This document shows, in pieces, positions 51,159-60,162 of a stretch of DNA of 64,000 bases. Where the stretch lies: assembly GCF_045689235.1 (NCBI RefSeq), contig NZ_CP136864.1, positions 3,100,001 to 3,164,000 of the forward strand. The letters are read 5' to 3'. Position 1 is the first letter of the stretch; each line of letters begins with the position of its first letter. Source of the DNA: Congregibacter variabilis. Lineage in GTDB: Bacteria; Pseudomonadota; Gammaproteobacteria; Pseudomonadales; Halieaceae. The position numbers were made by a program, and so were the translations under genes. The notes beneath the pieces were generated by a model. That model did no database searches. It saw only the letters and a list, made by a program, of their open reading frames with translations, and was not told where the DNA came from.

Positions 51159-51333
51159 GAGGCTACTGCTGTAACGAAGACAGCCTAGATTAACTGATAG
51201 CTTAAAAAATAAAAACGAGGTGTCGCTATGTAAGGATAGATGGCGTTGATTACGTATCGATGTCAGAGTAAGAGCGGCCACAGACAGGGAGCTGTCTGGA
51301 CTGCGTTGCAGCTGGCAGCGTTTTTTTTTGGTT

Positions 51334-51726
51334 CTACTGAAAGATTTCCGGGAGCACCCACAAGCCATTTTTATCACGGGTGAACTCGCCTTTGCGCTCC
51401 ACCATAGACAGGTCGAGGCCTCGATAATAATCAGGGTTATCACCGATCCACCTTAGATATTCGTCGTCGTCACTAAAAGTGACTTGCAGCAAAAAAAGAA
51501 CTTCTCTATCTAGGTAAGGGCCGTTGGCGTAGTCCATGATCAGTTCGAGTTTAGAAAAGTGAATATATCCCTCAAGCTCAATGGATAGTGGAGAATAGAC
51601 ATTATCCTGGGTCAGTGTATCCAGTTCTTTCTGACTAACAATATGGTACAGCGTGGTGTCAGCAACAGACACCGTCGCGCTGCTCAAGCCGGCGATGAGC
51701 ACAACTAAACTGAGGAAAACATTCAT
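51334..51726 (-). CDS. Exported DUF952 protein
   Basis: 130 residues with a signal peptide ending near VSVAD. The DUF952 signature follows: LYHIVSQKELDTLTQDNVYSPLSIELEGYIHFSKLELIM, VLFLLQVTFSDDDEYLRWIGD, DLSMVERKGEFTRDKNGLWVLPE. DUF952 folds like glutathione-S-transferase-associated or ART-like proteins and is normally cytoplasmic; a signal peptide here is uncommon. Function unknown. Confidence 0.78.
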   Translation of the reverse strand: MNVFLSLVVLIAGLSSATVSVADTTLYHIVSQKELDTLTQDNVYSPLSIELEGYIHFSKLELIMDYANGPYLDREVLFLLQVTFSDDDEYLRWIGDNPDYYRGLDLSMVERKGEFTRDKNGLWVLPEIFQ

Positions 51727-51810
51727 GTAAGGGTTCCTGGGGTTTTTATAAAACCTAAAGATATCATCAAGTCGTCTGCGAACGTGCGCATGAAGCGCTG
51801 GTTGTCGCCG

Positions 51811-52527
51811 TCAGGGCACAAGCCGCGCGTAAGTGCCAACCTCAGCTTGTATTCTCTCTGTGTAGCTACGCAGGCCCGGATACTCTTGGGCGATAGTAGA
51901 GATCCAGGTGGCTGGTTGATTATCGATAAGCCCAGACAGCAGGCTGACCACGGAAAAGTCGAATACCGTCAAGCGCTCTCCCAGCAGATGAGTTTTTCCA
52001 TCTAGCGCATCCTCTAACGCGGCTAGATCGCGCCGGGCAAACCCCTGCTGTTCCTCCAGGCTGTGTTTACCGAGGCCGTGCAGAACATAAGTCTGACGCA
52101 TCTGTCGCCGCGCGAGTCCTCCGATGACTGTTCGAAGCCCGAACGGAAACGCGCTGAAGAACCCCTTCTTTACATTTACAAACCAGGCGTCATCCAGCCA
52201 GCGACTCGCAACCATTAACCAGTACAGGTGGTCATCTACCAAGCGGGTATACGCCATACCTTGACCGTATTCTCCCGGCTGTAGATTTCCGTATAAAGCA
52301 CCTCCAGATTTACGATCCAGATGCTGAAAAATAAGCTCCGAGTCAGCAATGGTCTGCCCCTCGTCAACAATGAAGGGTAGCTTTCCTTTGGGGGATTTTC
52401 CGGGATCGGATTCAAGCGCTATCTCAAACTCCATCCCCAGGTGGGCTAGCGCCATCTCCACCCGCAGACAGAAGGGGCTGACGTTGCGCAGGCCAAAGGC
52501 CTCCGGGAATGTATAGAGCTTGATCAT
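51811..52527 (-). CDS. FAXC/metaxin-type GST-fold protein
   Basis: 238 residues. The N-terminal domain has LYTFPEAFGLRNVSPFCLRVEMALAHLGMEFEIAL and KGKLPFIVDEGQTIADSELIFQHL, the GST pattern of the failed-axon-connections/metaxin subgroup, where the catalytic residue is not the standard one. The C-terminal helical domain includes LLGERLTVFDFSVVSLLSGLIDN. Substrate unknown. It is the fourth GST-fold gene in the window. Confidence 0.85.
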   Translation of the reverse strand: MIKLYTFPEAFGLRNVSPFCLRVEMALAHLGMEFEIALESDPGKSPKGKLPFIVDEGQTIADSELIFQHLDRKSGGALYGNLQPGEYGQGMAYTRLVDDHLYWLMVASRWLDDAWFVNVKKGFFSAFPFGLRTVIGGLARRQMRQTYVLHGLGKHSLEEQQGFARRDLAALEDALDGKTHLLGERLTVFDFSVVSLLSGLIDNQPATWISTIAQEYPGLRSYTERIQAEVGTYARLVP

Positions 52528-52681
52528 AGTCGTTCCTCTAGCGGTGGTCGCCGCTTTTCAAAACGGACACGAGTGCGTATTCGTTTGTCATATTTTTCCG
52601 AACGACTTTGATTCTCCCGCGTTCACGCGTGTCGCGCAATTGCCGCTGTTGAGCCAAAGGCTTGCCTAGCTTGAGTTACTG

Positions 52682-53662
52682 CTATGACGCAGCTACACAT
52701 AATTCACGTAACATCGCTGTTGCGAAGCTACCTCTGTCCAGAGTGAAGGAAAGCGTTACGCCGGCCTCGTTGATTTTGCTCGATAGATTTCGAATTGGTA
52801 GACGGAAGCTTCGAGAGCCCGGTTCAACGCGGGCCTTGTCTAGCGCCGCCTGCCAGTTTTCAGGCCCGATGTTTGAGCTATCGCCCGCAAGAATGCCAGC
52901 CGGGTGAACGTCCATTGCATCGCGCCGACGCAGCAAGTCATCGTCTATTTCCGGGACCTCAAAGACACTACCGGTGCCGTCCAGATTTGCCAGATCACCG
53001 ATGACGAATTCGTTCCACGTGTCTTCCTGAACGCGTTCGGCGAGCGCTTCGTTAAACAGGAACGATCTGACCGTGGATATTGCAAGACTCCGCTTGTGAC
53101 GAGGTAGGCGTTTGCCAGCAGCCCAGTCGTTGGCAAGACGAAGGTTGCCGCCGTCACGCCCGAAACGCTGCTCTCCAAAGTAGTTTGGCACGCCTTCGTT
53201 TTTAATCACTGCAAGGCGATCTTCCATCGCAGTAGTGTCAGGCGTTTCATCGACACGAAGTAGGATCTGGAATGTGTTGGCCCGGTGTGCGCCGCGGCGT
53301 AGCTTTCTCTGGTGTCTTTGAACATCGACTATACGGACGCCTTGCACATCGAACTGATCCCAGGCCGGCGCGTTCCAGCGCGGAATACTAAACCACTGTC
53401 TCGTCACGGCGTGCCGATCTTTTAAGCCTGCGTAGCCAATGTCTTTAGCCGGTACATCCGCATATAAAGCAAGCTGCCGTGAGACCCACTCTGTGTTCGC
53501 GCCGGTCTTTTCGATCCACAGATAGTCGTGCTCACCATCACCGCTGAAATCCCAGCCGAGTTCCTCGGTGACTTGGAAGTCCTGTGGAATGCTCCGCAGT
53601 CGTGCAGCAAACAGAGGCGAACCATGGGCCCGGGGCCAGTGTGGTAAGTCCACGGGACTCAT
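52682..53662 (-). CDS. truD: tRNA pseudouridine(13) synthase
   Basis: 326 residues. TruD motifs are complete: FQVTEELGWDFSGDGEHDYLWIEKTGANTEWV, the catalytic IGYAGLKDRHAVTRQWFSIP with Asp82, GAHRANTFQILLR, VPNYFGEQRFGRDGGNL and the ending LDRGSFATAMLRELC. It forms pseudouridine 13 in tRNA-Glu. In many gammaproteobacteria truD sits in an ispF-truD-surE operon; here it stands alone behind the creatininase gene (15 bp). Confidence 0.93.
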   Translation of the reverse strand: MSPVDLPHWPRAHGSPLFAARLRSIPQDFQVTEELGWDFSGDGEHDYLWIEKTGANTEWVSRQLALYADVPAKDIGYAGLKDRHAVTRQWFSIPRWNAPAWDQFDVQGVRIVDVQRHQRKLRRGAHRANTFQILLRVDETPDTTAMEDRLAVIKNEGVPNYFGEQRFGRDGGNLRLANDWAAGKRLPRHKRSLAISTVRSFLFNEALAERVQEDTWNEFVIGDLANLDGTGSVFEVPEIDDDLLRRRDAMDVHPAGILAGDSSNIGPENWQAALDKARVEPGSRSFRLPIRNLSSKINEAGVTLSFTLDRGSFATAMLRELCVAAS

Positions 53663-53677
53663 CTTTGGACTCCCTTA

Positions 53678-54463
53678 TTAATTGAGTTCGGATTCAATCT
53701 GGGCGAGCGCGGCAGCCACGGCCATGTTAAATCCCGTTTCCCCAAGCTCTGCGGTGGCCAGTGTTGGATCGCCGATGACGCCATCGATGTCGAATCCCTT
53801 GCCAGGCTCCATCGCTTCGACCCTTACGTGTTCAGGAGCGATGTAAAGAAGCGTCGACGTGTCGTGCAGGCCTGCATGAACGCCGATTTGAGACTCACTG
53901 AACCCCATTGATGCCAGGTGCTTGCGGTATCCCTGATCTTCGTACCAGGCCGAGACGTGCAGCACAGATATGCCATCAGACTGCCATTCGTGATTGAGCC
54001 TGTTCGCCACGGCTTTCATGCCCGCCTGGTTGCCGCCGCTGTCGCCAATGAGCAGGATTTTTTTAAAACCATGCGCTTTGAGGCTTCTTACCGTATGTTC
54101 AATCAGCGCTTGAAAAACTTCTTCGGGAATCGAGATGGTTCCTGGAAATAACATGTGTCCAGAGGGCGGGTCGATGTCTCCTTCTGGAACGTGAACGATA
54201 ACTGGGGCAACCAGTGTCTTGCCCATCTTCCTGGCTATCGCATCTGCTCCCGCGTTCATCCTGTATTTGTGTTTACCCAGCACCACATGCGGACCGTTCT
54301 GCTCAGTACCTGCGGTAGGAATGATGACGGTGTCCGTGCCCCCATCTAAGAGCGCGCGAACTTCGGTCCAGGTCAGGTCTTCGAGGAATACCGTGTCGGG
54401 CGTTTGTGACAAACAAAGGGAGGGAATTAGCAGAAGTAAAAGAACAGGTTTTTGAAACAGCAT
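53678..54463 (-). CDS. Exported creatininase family amidohydrolase
   Basis: 261 residues with a signal peptide (MLFQKPVLLLLLIPSLCLS). Creatininase-family motifs: VIIPTAGTEQNGPHVVLGKHKYRMNA, with Glu and His metal ligands, PEGDIDPPSGHMLFPGTISI, KILLIGDSGGNQAGM and VHAGLHDTS. Family members open cyclic amides (creatinine, formamidopyrimidines) with two metals. A periplasmic version is unusual, since most are cytoplasmic. It ends 15 bp before truD and the two are probably cotranscribed. Confidence 0.85.
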   Translation of the reverse strand: MLFQKPVLLLLLIPSLCLSQTPDTVFLEDLTWTEVRALLDGGTDTVIIPTAGTEQNGPHVVLGKHKYRMNAGADAIARKMGKTLVAPVIVHVPEGDIDPPSGHMLFPGTISIPEEVFQALIEHTVRSLKAHGFKKILLIGDSGGNQAGMKAVANRLNHEWQSDGISVLHVSAWYEDQGYRKHLASMGFSESQIGVHAGLHDTSTLLYIAPEHVRVEAMEPGKGFDIDGVIGDPTLATAELGETGFNMAVAAALAQIESELN

Positions 54464-54720
54464 TCAGATTCCTCGGTGCCGGGGTGTTATTGCAGCATAG
54501 CTGCGGAGTGGGTAGGTGGCTAGGCGGCGCCGGGCAGGTAGCAGTAAGCGCCGGTCAAAAGCATTTGGATGGCCTTGAACGCTATCCCCGGTATCTTTGT
54601 TAAGCGCAGGCCGAGTAAAATCCGGCCCGGCGTCTAGTAAGCACAGAGTTTAGTGTGTGACTGGCACGTTTTCTTTTGAAGCTCTGAATCATTATGTTCA
54701 GATATCCAAGGTCTGACTTT

Positions 54721-56571
54721 ATGCTACGACTACCTCCAAGTCTGCTGCTCTTGCTGCTCATCGGTTGCAGCGACAGCAACGTTCCCTTGTCAACACAGCA
54801 GGAGGCGGCTGCGCCGCTTGGCCCTGTCGCTGCAGAAACCCGGCGTTTTAACAACTGGCTCGACAAGGAATATCACGTCGAGACGGACTTTAGCCCATTG
54901 AGCAAGAGCCGGCGTGGTGACAAGAGTGCACACGGCGAGTTGGACGATGTCTCGGAGTCTGCGCTGGCCAGCCAGCTGCAGTGGCGGCGTGACAGCGTAG
55001 CCCGTATGCAGTCCGAATTTCAGCGTGCGGCGCTGGATGAGGAGGCGCAGCGCTCCTGGGATCTGCGGGAGTATCAGTTGGAGCGTCAGGAATGGAGCCA
55101 ACCCTTCCAGCGGCATCGGTTCATTTTTGGTCGCAATGGGCCCCAGTCTCGATTCCCCAACAATCTGATTAATTATCACGAGGTCTCCAGTGAGTCGGAT
55201 ATGCAGGATTATGTTTCCCGACTTCGGCAGTCGGGCCGGTATCTACGACAGTATCTGGTGCGCGCTCAACTCGCCGCGGAGGAGGGCATCAGGGCGCCGT
55301 ATTTTGATTATGAGCGCGCCATTTCGGAAATTGATCGTGTGATTACCGGCGAACCCTTTAGCGACGGTGATAGCTCTGCTCTGTGGGCGGATATCAGTGG
55401 CAAGCTCGCTGCTTTGCTCGAAGCGGCCATCATTGACGCTAAGCGTGCGGACGAGTTGAGTCAGGCTGCTCGCGCAGCGTTGCTGGGCGAACTGAAGCCC
55501 GCCTACCAAGAAATCCGAGCCTGGCTGGTTGCTGATTTTCCGAATGTCAGCGAGGAGGCTCAGGGCGCGTGGTCGCTGCCGAACGGTGAGGCTTATTACG
55601 CTGCCAGACTGTCCACCATGACGACGCTACCGTTGACTGCCGAGGAGATTTATCAGACCGGCGCCAGGGAAGTTGCCCGCATTCAGAACGAGATGGAGGG
55701 CATTAAACGGCAGGTGGGATTCGAAGGGTCCCTGCAGGAGTTTTTCAACTTCCTGCGCGAGGACGATCAATTCTTTTTGCCTAACACCGATGAGGGCCGT
55801 CAGGCGTATCTTGATCTCGCGGACCAGTATCTCAAGGCTATGTATGCAAAGTTGCCGGATTATTTTGGGATTCTGCCAAAAGCCGGGCTGCAGGTCAGGC
55901 GTGTAGAGGCTTTTCGTGAACAGGCCGGTGGGTCGGCGCACTATGCCCGCGGCACTCCCGATGGTTCACGCCCGGGGACATTTTATGCGCACCTTGCGGA
56001 CATGCGCGCAGTGGCAGTAAACCGGCTGGAGAATCTGTCTTATCACGAGGGAGTACCGGGTCACCATATGCAAATCTCCATTCAGCAGGAGCTGGATAAC
56101 ATCCCGCAGTTTCGTGCCTATGCTCGATACACCGCATTTAGCGAGGGCTGGGGACTCTACTCAGAACTGCTGGGTAAAGAGATGGGAGGCTATGAGGATC
56201 CTTACGCGGACTTTGGCCGCTTATCGGGTGAAATCTGGCGCGCCGTGCGCCTGGTGGTGGATACCGGCATTCACGCCAAAGGCTGGTCTGAAGAGGAGGC
56301 TGTTCAGTATGCGCTGGCAAACTCCTCACGACCGGAGTTGTCCGTTCGCTCGGAGGTTCGGCGCTACTTTAATAACCCGGGGCAGGCTACGGCGTACAAG
56401 ATCGGTATGCTCAAGATTCAGGAATATCGCGCACGGGCCGAAAGCGAACTCGGCGACGCATTTGATATTCGCGCCTTCCACGATGTGGTGCTGGGCTCTG
56501 GCCCGTTGCCGATGGCCGTACTGCAAACCAAGGTAGACAACTGGATCGAGTCGGTCCGTCAGTCAGATTAG
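54721..56571 (+). CDS. DUF885 lipoprotein, metallopeptidase-like
   Basis: 616 residues from ATG (MLRLPPSLLLLLL) with AAGGT upstream; an ATG at 54694 is in frame. The lipobox LLIGC gives Cys16. DUF885 features are present: RFNNWLDKEYHVETDFSPLSKSRRGDK, SLPNGEAYYAARLS, GGSAHYARGTPDGSRPGTFYAH, and the metal-binding HEGVPGHH motif with a later EGWGLYSE. The fold is that of M3-like gluzincin peptidases. It probably trims peptides in the periplasm. A thioesterase gene follows 16 bp later. Confidence 0.87.
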   Translation: MLRLPPSLLLLLLIGCSDSNVPLSTQQEAAAPLGPVAAETRRFNNWLDKEYHVETDFSPLSKSRRGDKSAHGELDDVSESALASQLQWRRDSVARMQSEFQRAALDEEAQRSWDLREYQLERQEWSQPFQRHRFIFGRNGPQSRFPNNLINYHEVSSESDMQDYVSRLRQSGRYLRQYLVRAQLAAEEGIRAPYFDYERAISEIDRVITGEPFSDGDSSALWADISGKLAALLEAAIIDAKRADELSQAARAALLGELKPAYQEIRAWLVADFPNVSEEAQGAWSLPNGEAYYAARLSTMTTLPLTAEEIYQTGAREVARIQNEMEGIKRQVGFEGSLQEFFNFLREDDQFFLPNTDEGRQAYLDLADQYLKAMYAKLPDYFGILPKAGLQVRRVEAFREQAGGSAHYARGTPDGSRPGTFYAHLADMRAVAVNRLENLSYHEGVPGHHMQISIQQELDNIPQFRAYARYTAFSEGWGLYSELLGKEMGGYEDPYADFGRLSGEIWRAVRLVVDTGIHAKGWSEEEAVQYALANSSRPELSVRSEVRRYFNNPGQATAYKIGMLKIQEYRARAESELGDAFDIRAFHDVVLGSGPLPMAVLQTKVDNWIESVRQSD

Positions 56572-56587
56572 CGCTGGGACCCAGATC

Positions 56588-57370
56588 ATGTCGCTTCGTC
56601 TTATTACAGAGAGTATCGCTACATCCGGATCATCATTGACGACCGAAATCCCGCCAGACTGGACCCAGGGACGGACCGGCTATGGAGGGCTAACCGCCGC
56701 ACTGTGCCTTAAGGCAGCTCAGGAGCTGGAACCGACACGGCCACTGCGCAGCGCGTTCATCGGCTTTGTAGGACCAAGCTCTGGAAAAGTCACGGTGCAC
56801 GCAGAAGCGCTTCGTGTGGGGCGCAATACCTCAAGCATTCGGTCCAGCCTGAGCAGTGCGCAGGGGCCCGGCGTCGAAGCCCTGTTTACGTTTTCGGCCG
56901 CTCGACAGAGCGTATTGAATCAAGAGGGTCCTACAGCGCCGGTGGCGCCACCTTCGCCTGACACGCAGGCGCCCGAATTTCGCGAGGGCGCACCCCAGTT
57001 CACCCGTCACCTTGAATTCCATTGGGCGAGCGATACCATTCCCTTCGCAAACTGCCGGGAGCCTCGGGTGATGTCCTGGGTACGGCATCGCGATCCCGCG
57101 TCTCGAGACCATCCGCTGGCGCTGCTGTGCCTGGCGGATGCATTACCGCCGGCTATAGCAACAACGCTGGACGGTTTCTCCCCGCTCTCCTCAATGACCT
57201 GGATGGTCGATTTTTTTGATGACACACCCGAAACCGAGAATGGTTGGTGGCTCTTGGAGTCCCGCTCTGAATTTGCGACTGGCGGCCACTCTACTCAGGA
57301 CATGACAATATGGAACACGCAGGGCAACTGCGTTGCCAAAGGCCGGCAAATGGTGACGGTATTTGCGTAA
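56588..57370 (+). CDS. Acyl-CoA thioesterase-like (double hotdog) protein
   Basis: 260 residues. The first hotdog half contains TQGRTGYGGLTAALCLKAAQEL and LRSAFIGFVGPSSGKVTVHAEALRVGRNTSSIRSSL. The second has SSMTWMVDFFDD and the ending GGHSTQDMTIWNTQGNCVAKGRQMVTVFA with a typical final Gln-Met strand. This is the TesB/4HBT_3 layout of type II thioesterases. The substrate is probably a medium- or long-chain acyl-CoA. Cotranscribed with the DUF885 gene (16-bp gap). Confidence 0.85.
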   Translation: MSLRLITESIATSGSSLTTEIPPDWTQGRTGYGGLTAALCLKAAQELEPTRPLRSAFIGFVGPSSGKVTVHAEALRVGRNTSSIRSSLSSAQGPGVEALFTFSAARQSVLNQEGPTAPVAPPSPDTQAPEFREGAPQFTRHLEFHWASDTIPFANCREPRVMSWVRHRDPASRDHPLALLCLADALPPAIATTLDGFSPLSSMTWMVDFFDDTPETENGWWLLESRSEFATGGHSTQDMTIWNTQGNCVAKGRQMVTVFA

Positions 57371-57435
57371 GCATGTAGCTATGTTTCTGCGCAATATAGA
57401 AGTGCCGGGTGGGCCAGACTCGGGACTTCGGTCAC

Positions 57436-58152
57436 CTAAAAAAGCCGCGACAACCCCAGTCCAACGCGATAATCCCCAGCCTCGTCGTTGAGTCCAAGAC
57501 CGGCGTTTACATCCAGTTGAAAGCGATCGGACAGCAACCATTGGTAACCGCCGTTCAGCCAGTGGGCAGCATCGCCTCCCTCGCGCCAGTTGAGCTCCCA
57601 CTCCACAAACGCAGCGCGCCGATCTGGCGACGGTAAGATGAGCTTGAGACCGTTATCGAACTGCACGCCGTTGCCTAGCTGTGTCACTCTGGCTGTTCCC
57701 GCAAGGGACAATGCGCCGCTGTGCGCCCAGATAAAAGCTGCGCTGGGATCCCAGCGATCACTGCTGATATTGCTGTCGCCGGTCGGTGCTGACACCTGAA
57801 GCAGCAGGGCCATCTGTGTTGTATTAGACAGGGTATCGATAGCCAGCTTGGTGCCCATTGCCAGGTCGGCGCGATCGCCGTCATCCCAGTTGAGCGAACT
57901 TACAAAGAGCTCCACGCCCCGAGCGGCACCGTAGCGCAGCTCGGCCCGGGGAGCCGACACGCTATCAGAATACTTGTCGTACCCTATGCCTCCCTCAAAC
58001 TGCAGTTTTTGGTGTGGAACCACGGTAGGCGCAAAGGTGAAACCCGGACGATTGGTATCAATGGTCTGGGAGGCGACAGGCAGCGCTATTGCAAGTAACG
58101 TAACGCCCACGGGTGTTAGATTGCGTGTATGTGCTTCGCCCCAAAACTTCAT
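57436..58152 (-). CDS. Outer-membrane beta-barrel (Phenol_MetA_deg/transporter-like)
   Basis: 238 residues with a signal peptide ending near PVASQ. After TIDTNRPGFTFAPTVVPHQKLQFEGGIGYD come amphipathic strands with aromatic girdles and a terminal Phe (VGLGLSRLF), the signature of an outer-membrane barrel. The opening resembles the Phenol_MetA_deg/transporter family of putative channels. The cargo is unknown. Standing alone and convergent with the thioesterase gene. Confidence 0.82.
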   Translation of the reverse strand: MKFWGEAHTRNLTPVGVTLLAIALPVASQTIDTNRPGFTFAPTVVPHQKLQFEGGIGYDKYSDSVSAPRAELRYGAARGVELFVSSLNWDDGDRADLAMGTKLAIDTLSNTTQMALLLQVSAPTGDSNISSDRWDPSAAFIWAHSGALSLAGTARVTQLGNGVQFDNGLKLILPSPDRRAAFVEWELNWREGGDAAHWLNGGYQWLLSDRFQLDVNAGLGLNDEAGDYRVGLGLSRLF

Positions 58153-58290
58153 GGATGATCCTTGTCTTTCAATGCTTTGAGTGTTCGCTCCGCACAGTCT
58201 AAACCCGTCATTGTTGGGATGGCATTCGCATTCGCAAGCGGATTGTGTGAGTGAGGGTCTAGCTGCGGTAATTGGTGTTATCGCCCCGAT

Positions 58291-58500
58291 TCAGTAGGAA
58301 GAGTTGGGCGATAGCTCCGGATTGATTTCTCCGCCGACTTCATCGGGGTCAATACCCAGCTCCAGGAGTGCCGCTCTGACGGTCTCGATATGCTCGAGAA
58401 TTACCGTGTAACGATCGCCGTACTCGTATCGCGTTACTTCGATGGCCTGTGGCATGTAGGTAAAGGCGATCTTGAGGGCTTGCAGTTGGTCGTCAGTCAT
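58291..58500 (-). CDS. Small acidic protein of unknown function
   Basis: 69 residues from ATG (MTDDQLQALKIAFTYMPQ), mostly one or two amphipathic helices with an acidic tail (GIDPDEVGGEINPE). An extension to 58605 in the same frame would overlap the M20 gene by 26 bp. No signal peptide or family is recognised. The ribosome-binding site is weak. It lies directly downstream of the M20 amidohydrolase gene on the same strand. Confidence 0.55.
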   Translation of the reverse strand: MTDDQLQALKIAFTYMPQAIEVTRYEYGDRYTVILEHIETVRAALLELGIDPDEVGGEINPELSPNSSY

Positions 58501-58579
58501 AAAATGTCGCTTGTTAAGTTGATTTAAAAAAATTGAATCTACATACGCTTCCTGTGCGGTTGTTGCTTCACGCTCAGGC

Positions 58580-59866
58580 TCACTGTTGTGAATGCAGCCA
58601 CTCAAGGGCGAGGCTGCTCATTGCTTTTACGCCATGGCTAAGCGCCTTGTCATTCACATAGAAGTACGGCGAATGATTTGCCGCACCGTCGACTTCGCCG
58701 TCAGCGGCGACACCCAGGCCAAAAAACAATGCCGGGATTTCGTTAGCAAAGAAGGAAAAATCTTCTGCACCCATAATGGGTTTGACAAGTTGGGCGTTTC
58801 CGTCTGCGGCTGCGCGTTTTAACACAGGAGCCATTTGCCGAGTCAGCTCAACGTCGTTGGCGGTGACGGGTACACCGTCGGGTATAGTCGCCTCGGCCGT
58901 TGCGCCAAAGCTTTCGGCAGTGAGCTTTACCGTGCGCTTGATACGTTCGTGAACGTCGGCGCGCATAGCCATGTCCAGGGTTCGAATTGTCCCGGACATA
59001 ACCACTTCTTCCGGAATGATGTTGTTCCTATTGCCGCCGTTGATTGAGCCGATGCTCACGACCGCAGGTGCTTTTGAAACATCGATTTGACGGCTGACAA
59101 TAGTCTGAAGGTTGTTGATGATTTGAGCCGAAACGGCGATGGGGTCAACGCCCTTCCATGGCATAGAGCCGTGGGTTTGAACACCCTTAACAACCACGCT
59201 GAAAGTGTCCGCAGCTGCCATAAAGCCCTCGGGCTTATACATGATCATCCCCGCGGGGGCTGGAAATACGTGGAGACCAAAAATTGCGCCCGTATCGCGC
59301 AACACGCCTTCGGCGACCATCACATCAGCTCCACCTGGGCCTTCTTCCGCGGGCTGAAAAATGAATTTGATTTTTCCGGGAATCTGATCCCGAATGCCGG
59401 CGAGCACCTCAGCTGCGCCCAATAAAATCGCCATATGGGCATCATGCCCACAGGCATGCATCACTCCGGTTTCCGTGCCGCGCCACTCGGTGGTCACCGT
59501 GGATGCAAAGGGCAGGCCCGTTTTCTCGGTGACGGGCAGAGCATCCATATCTGCTCTGAGTGCAACGGTAGGACCCGGTTTTGAGCCTTTCAAAATGCCG
59601 ATAACACCAGTTCCGGCTACGCCGGTCTGTACCTCATCAAACCCGAGCGCGGAGAGTTCTGCGGCGATCTTTTGAGCGGTCTTAAATTCCTGATTGCTGA
59701 GCTCCGGGTAGGCATGAAAGTGATGGCGAAGCTCGATGACCTTGTCATTCACATTCTGGACTCGTTGGTCGACCTCCGTTTGCCAGTCTGCGGCAATCGT
59801 TATGACGGGAAGCAGGGCCGCCAACACAGCCGTCATTCTCAGTATGGGTTTTGCGAAAAGAGCCAT
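58580..59866 (-). CDS. Exported M20 amidohydrolase (IAA-amino acid hydrolase-like)
   Basis: 428 residues with a signal peptide ending near ITIAA. Peptidase M20D motifs: HHFHAYPELSNQEF, RADMDALPVTE, HACGHDAHMAILLGAAEVL, FIFQPAEEGPGGADVM and the late MGAEDFSFFANEIPALFFGLG, giving a two-metal site. Members hydrolyse N-acyl amino acids, such as hippurate or indole-3-acetyl conjugates. A periplasmic form suggests scavenging. Monocistronic apart from the small protein downstream. Confidence 0.9.
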   Translation of the reverse strand: MALFAKPILRMTAVLAALLPVITIAADWQTEVDQRVQNVNDKVIELRHHFHAYPELSNQEFKTAQKIAAELSALGFDEVQTGVAGTGVIGILKGSKPGPTVALRADMDALPVTEKTGLPFASTVTTEWRGTETGVMHACGHDAHMAILLGAAEVLAGIRDQIPGKIKFIFQPAEEGPGGADVMVAEGVLRDTGAIFGLHVFPAPAGMIMYKPEGFMAAADTFSVVVKGVQTHGSMPWKGVDPIAVSAQIINNLQTIVSRQIDVSKAPAVVSIGSINGGNRNNIIPEEVVMSGTIRTLDMAMRADVHERIKRTVKLTAESFGATAEATIPDGVPVTANDVELTRQMAPVLKRAAADGNAQLVKPIMGAEDFSFFANEIPALFFGLGVAADGEVDGAANHSPYFYVNDKALSHGVKAMSSLALEWLHSQQ

Positions 59867-60162
59867 AACATCGATCCGTTTACTGTTGATGGATTGATGC
59901 TACCAACTTGCTACGCCTAACCGAAGGTGTTTTTAGGCGCTTCATCATCAACGGGGCTGCCGGTGTTCATTAATTCAAGTTTCTGAAGACCGCCCAAAAA
60001 AAATAATGACAGATGTCCTGCACAAAGGTGTGGGCCATAGCCGTCGAGCACCATTTGTATTGGTTGCCGGGAAAACAGTGCGTCCATTATGATGACCGTA
60101 ATGCGAGGCCCACATCTATGGCCCTATCCAACAATAATAGTGCAGGGGTTTATATCTTAAAC

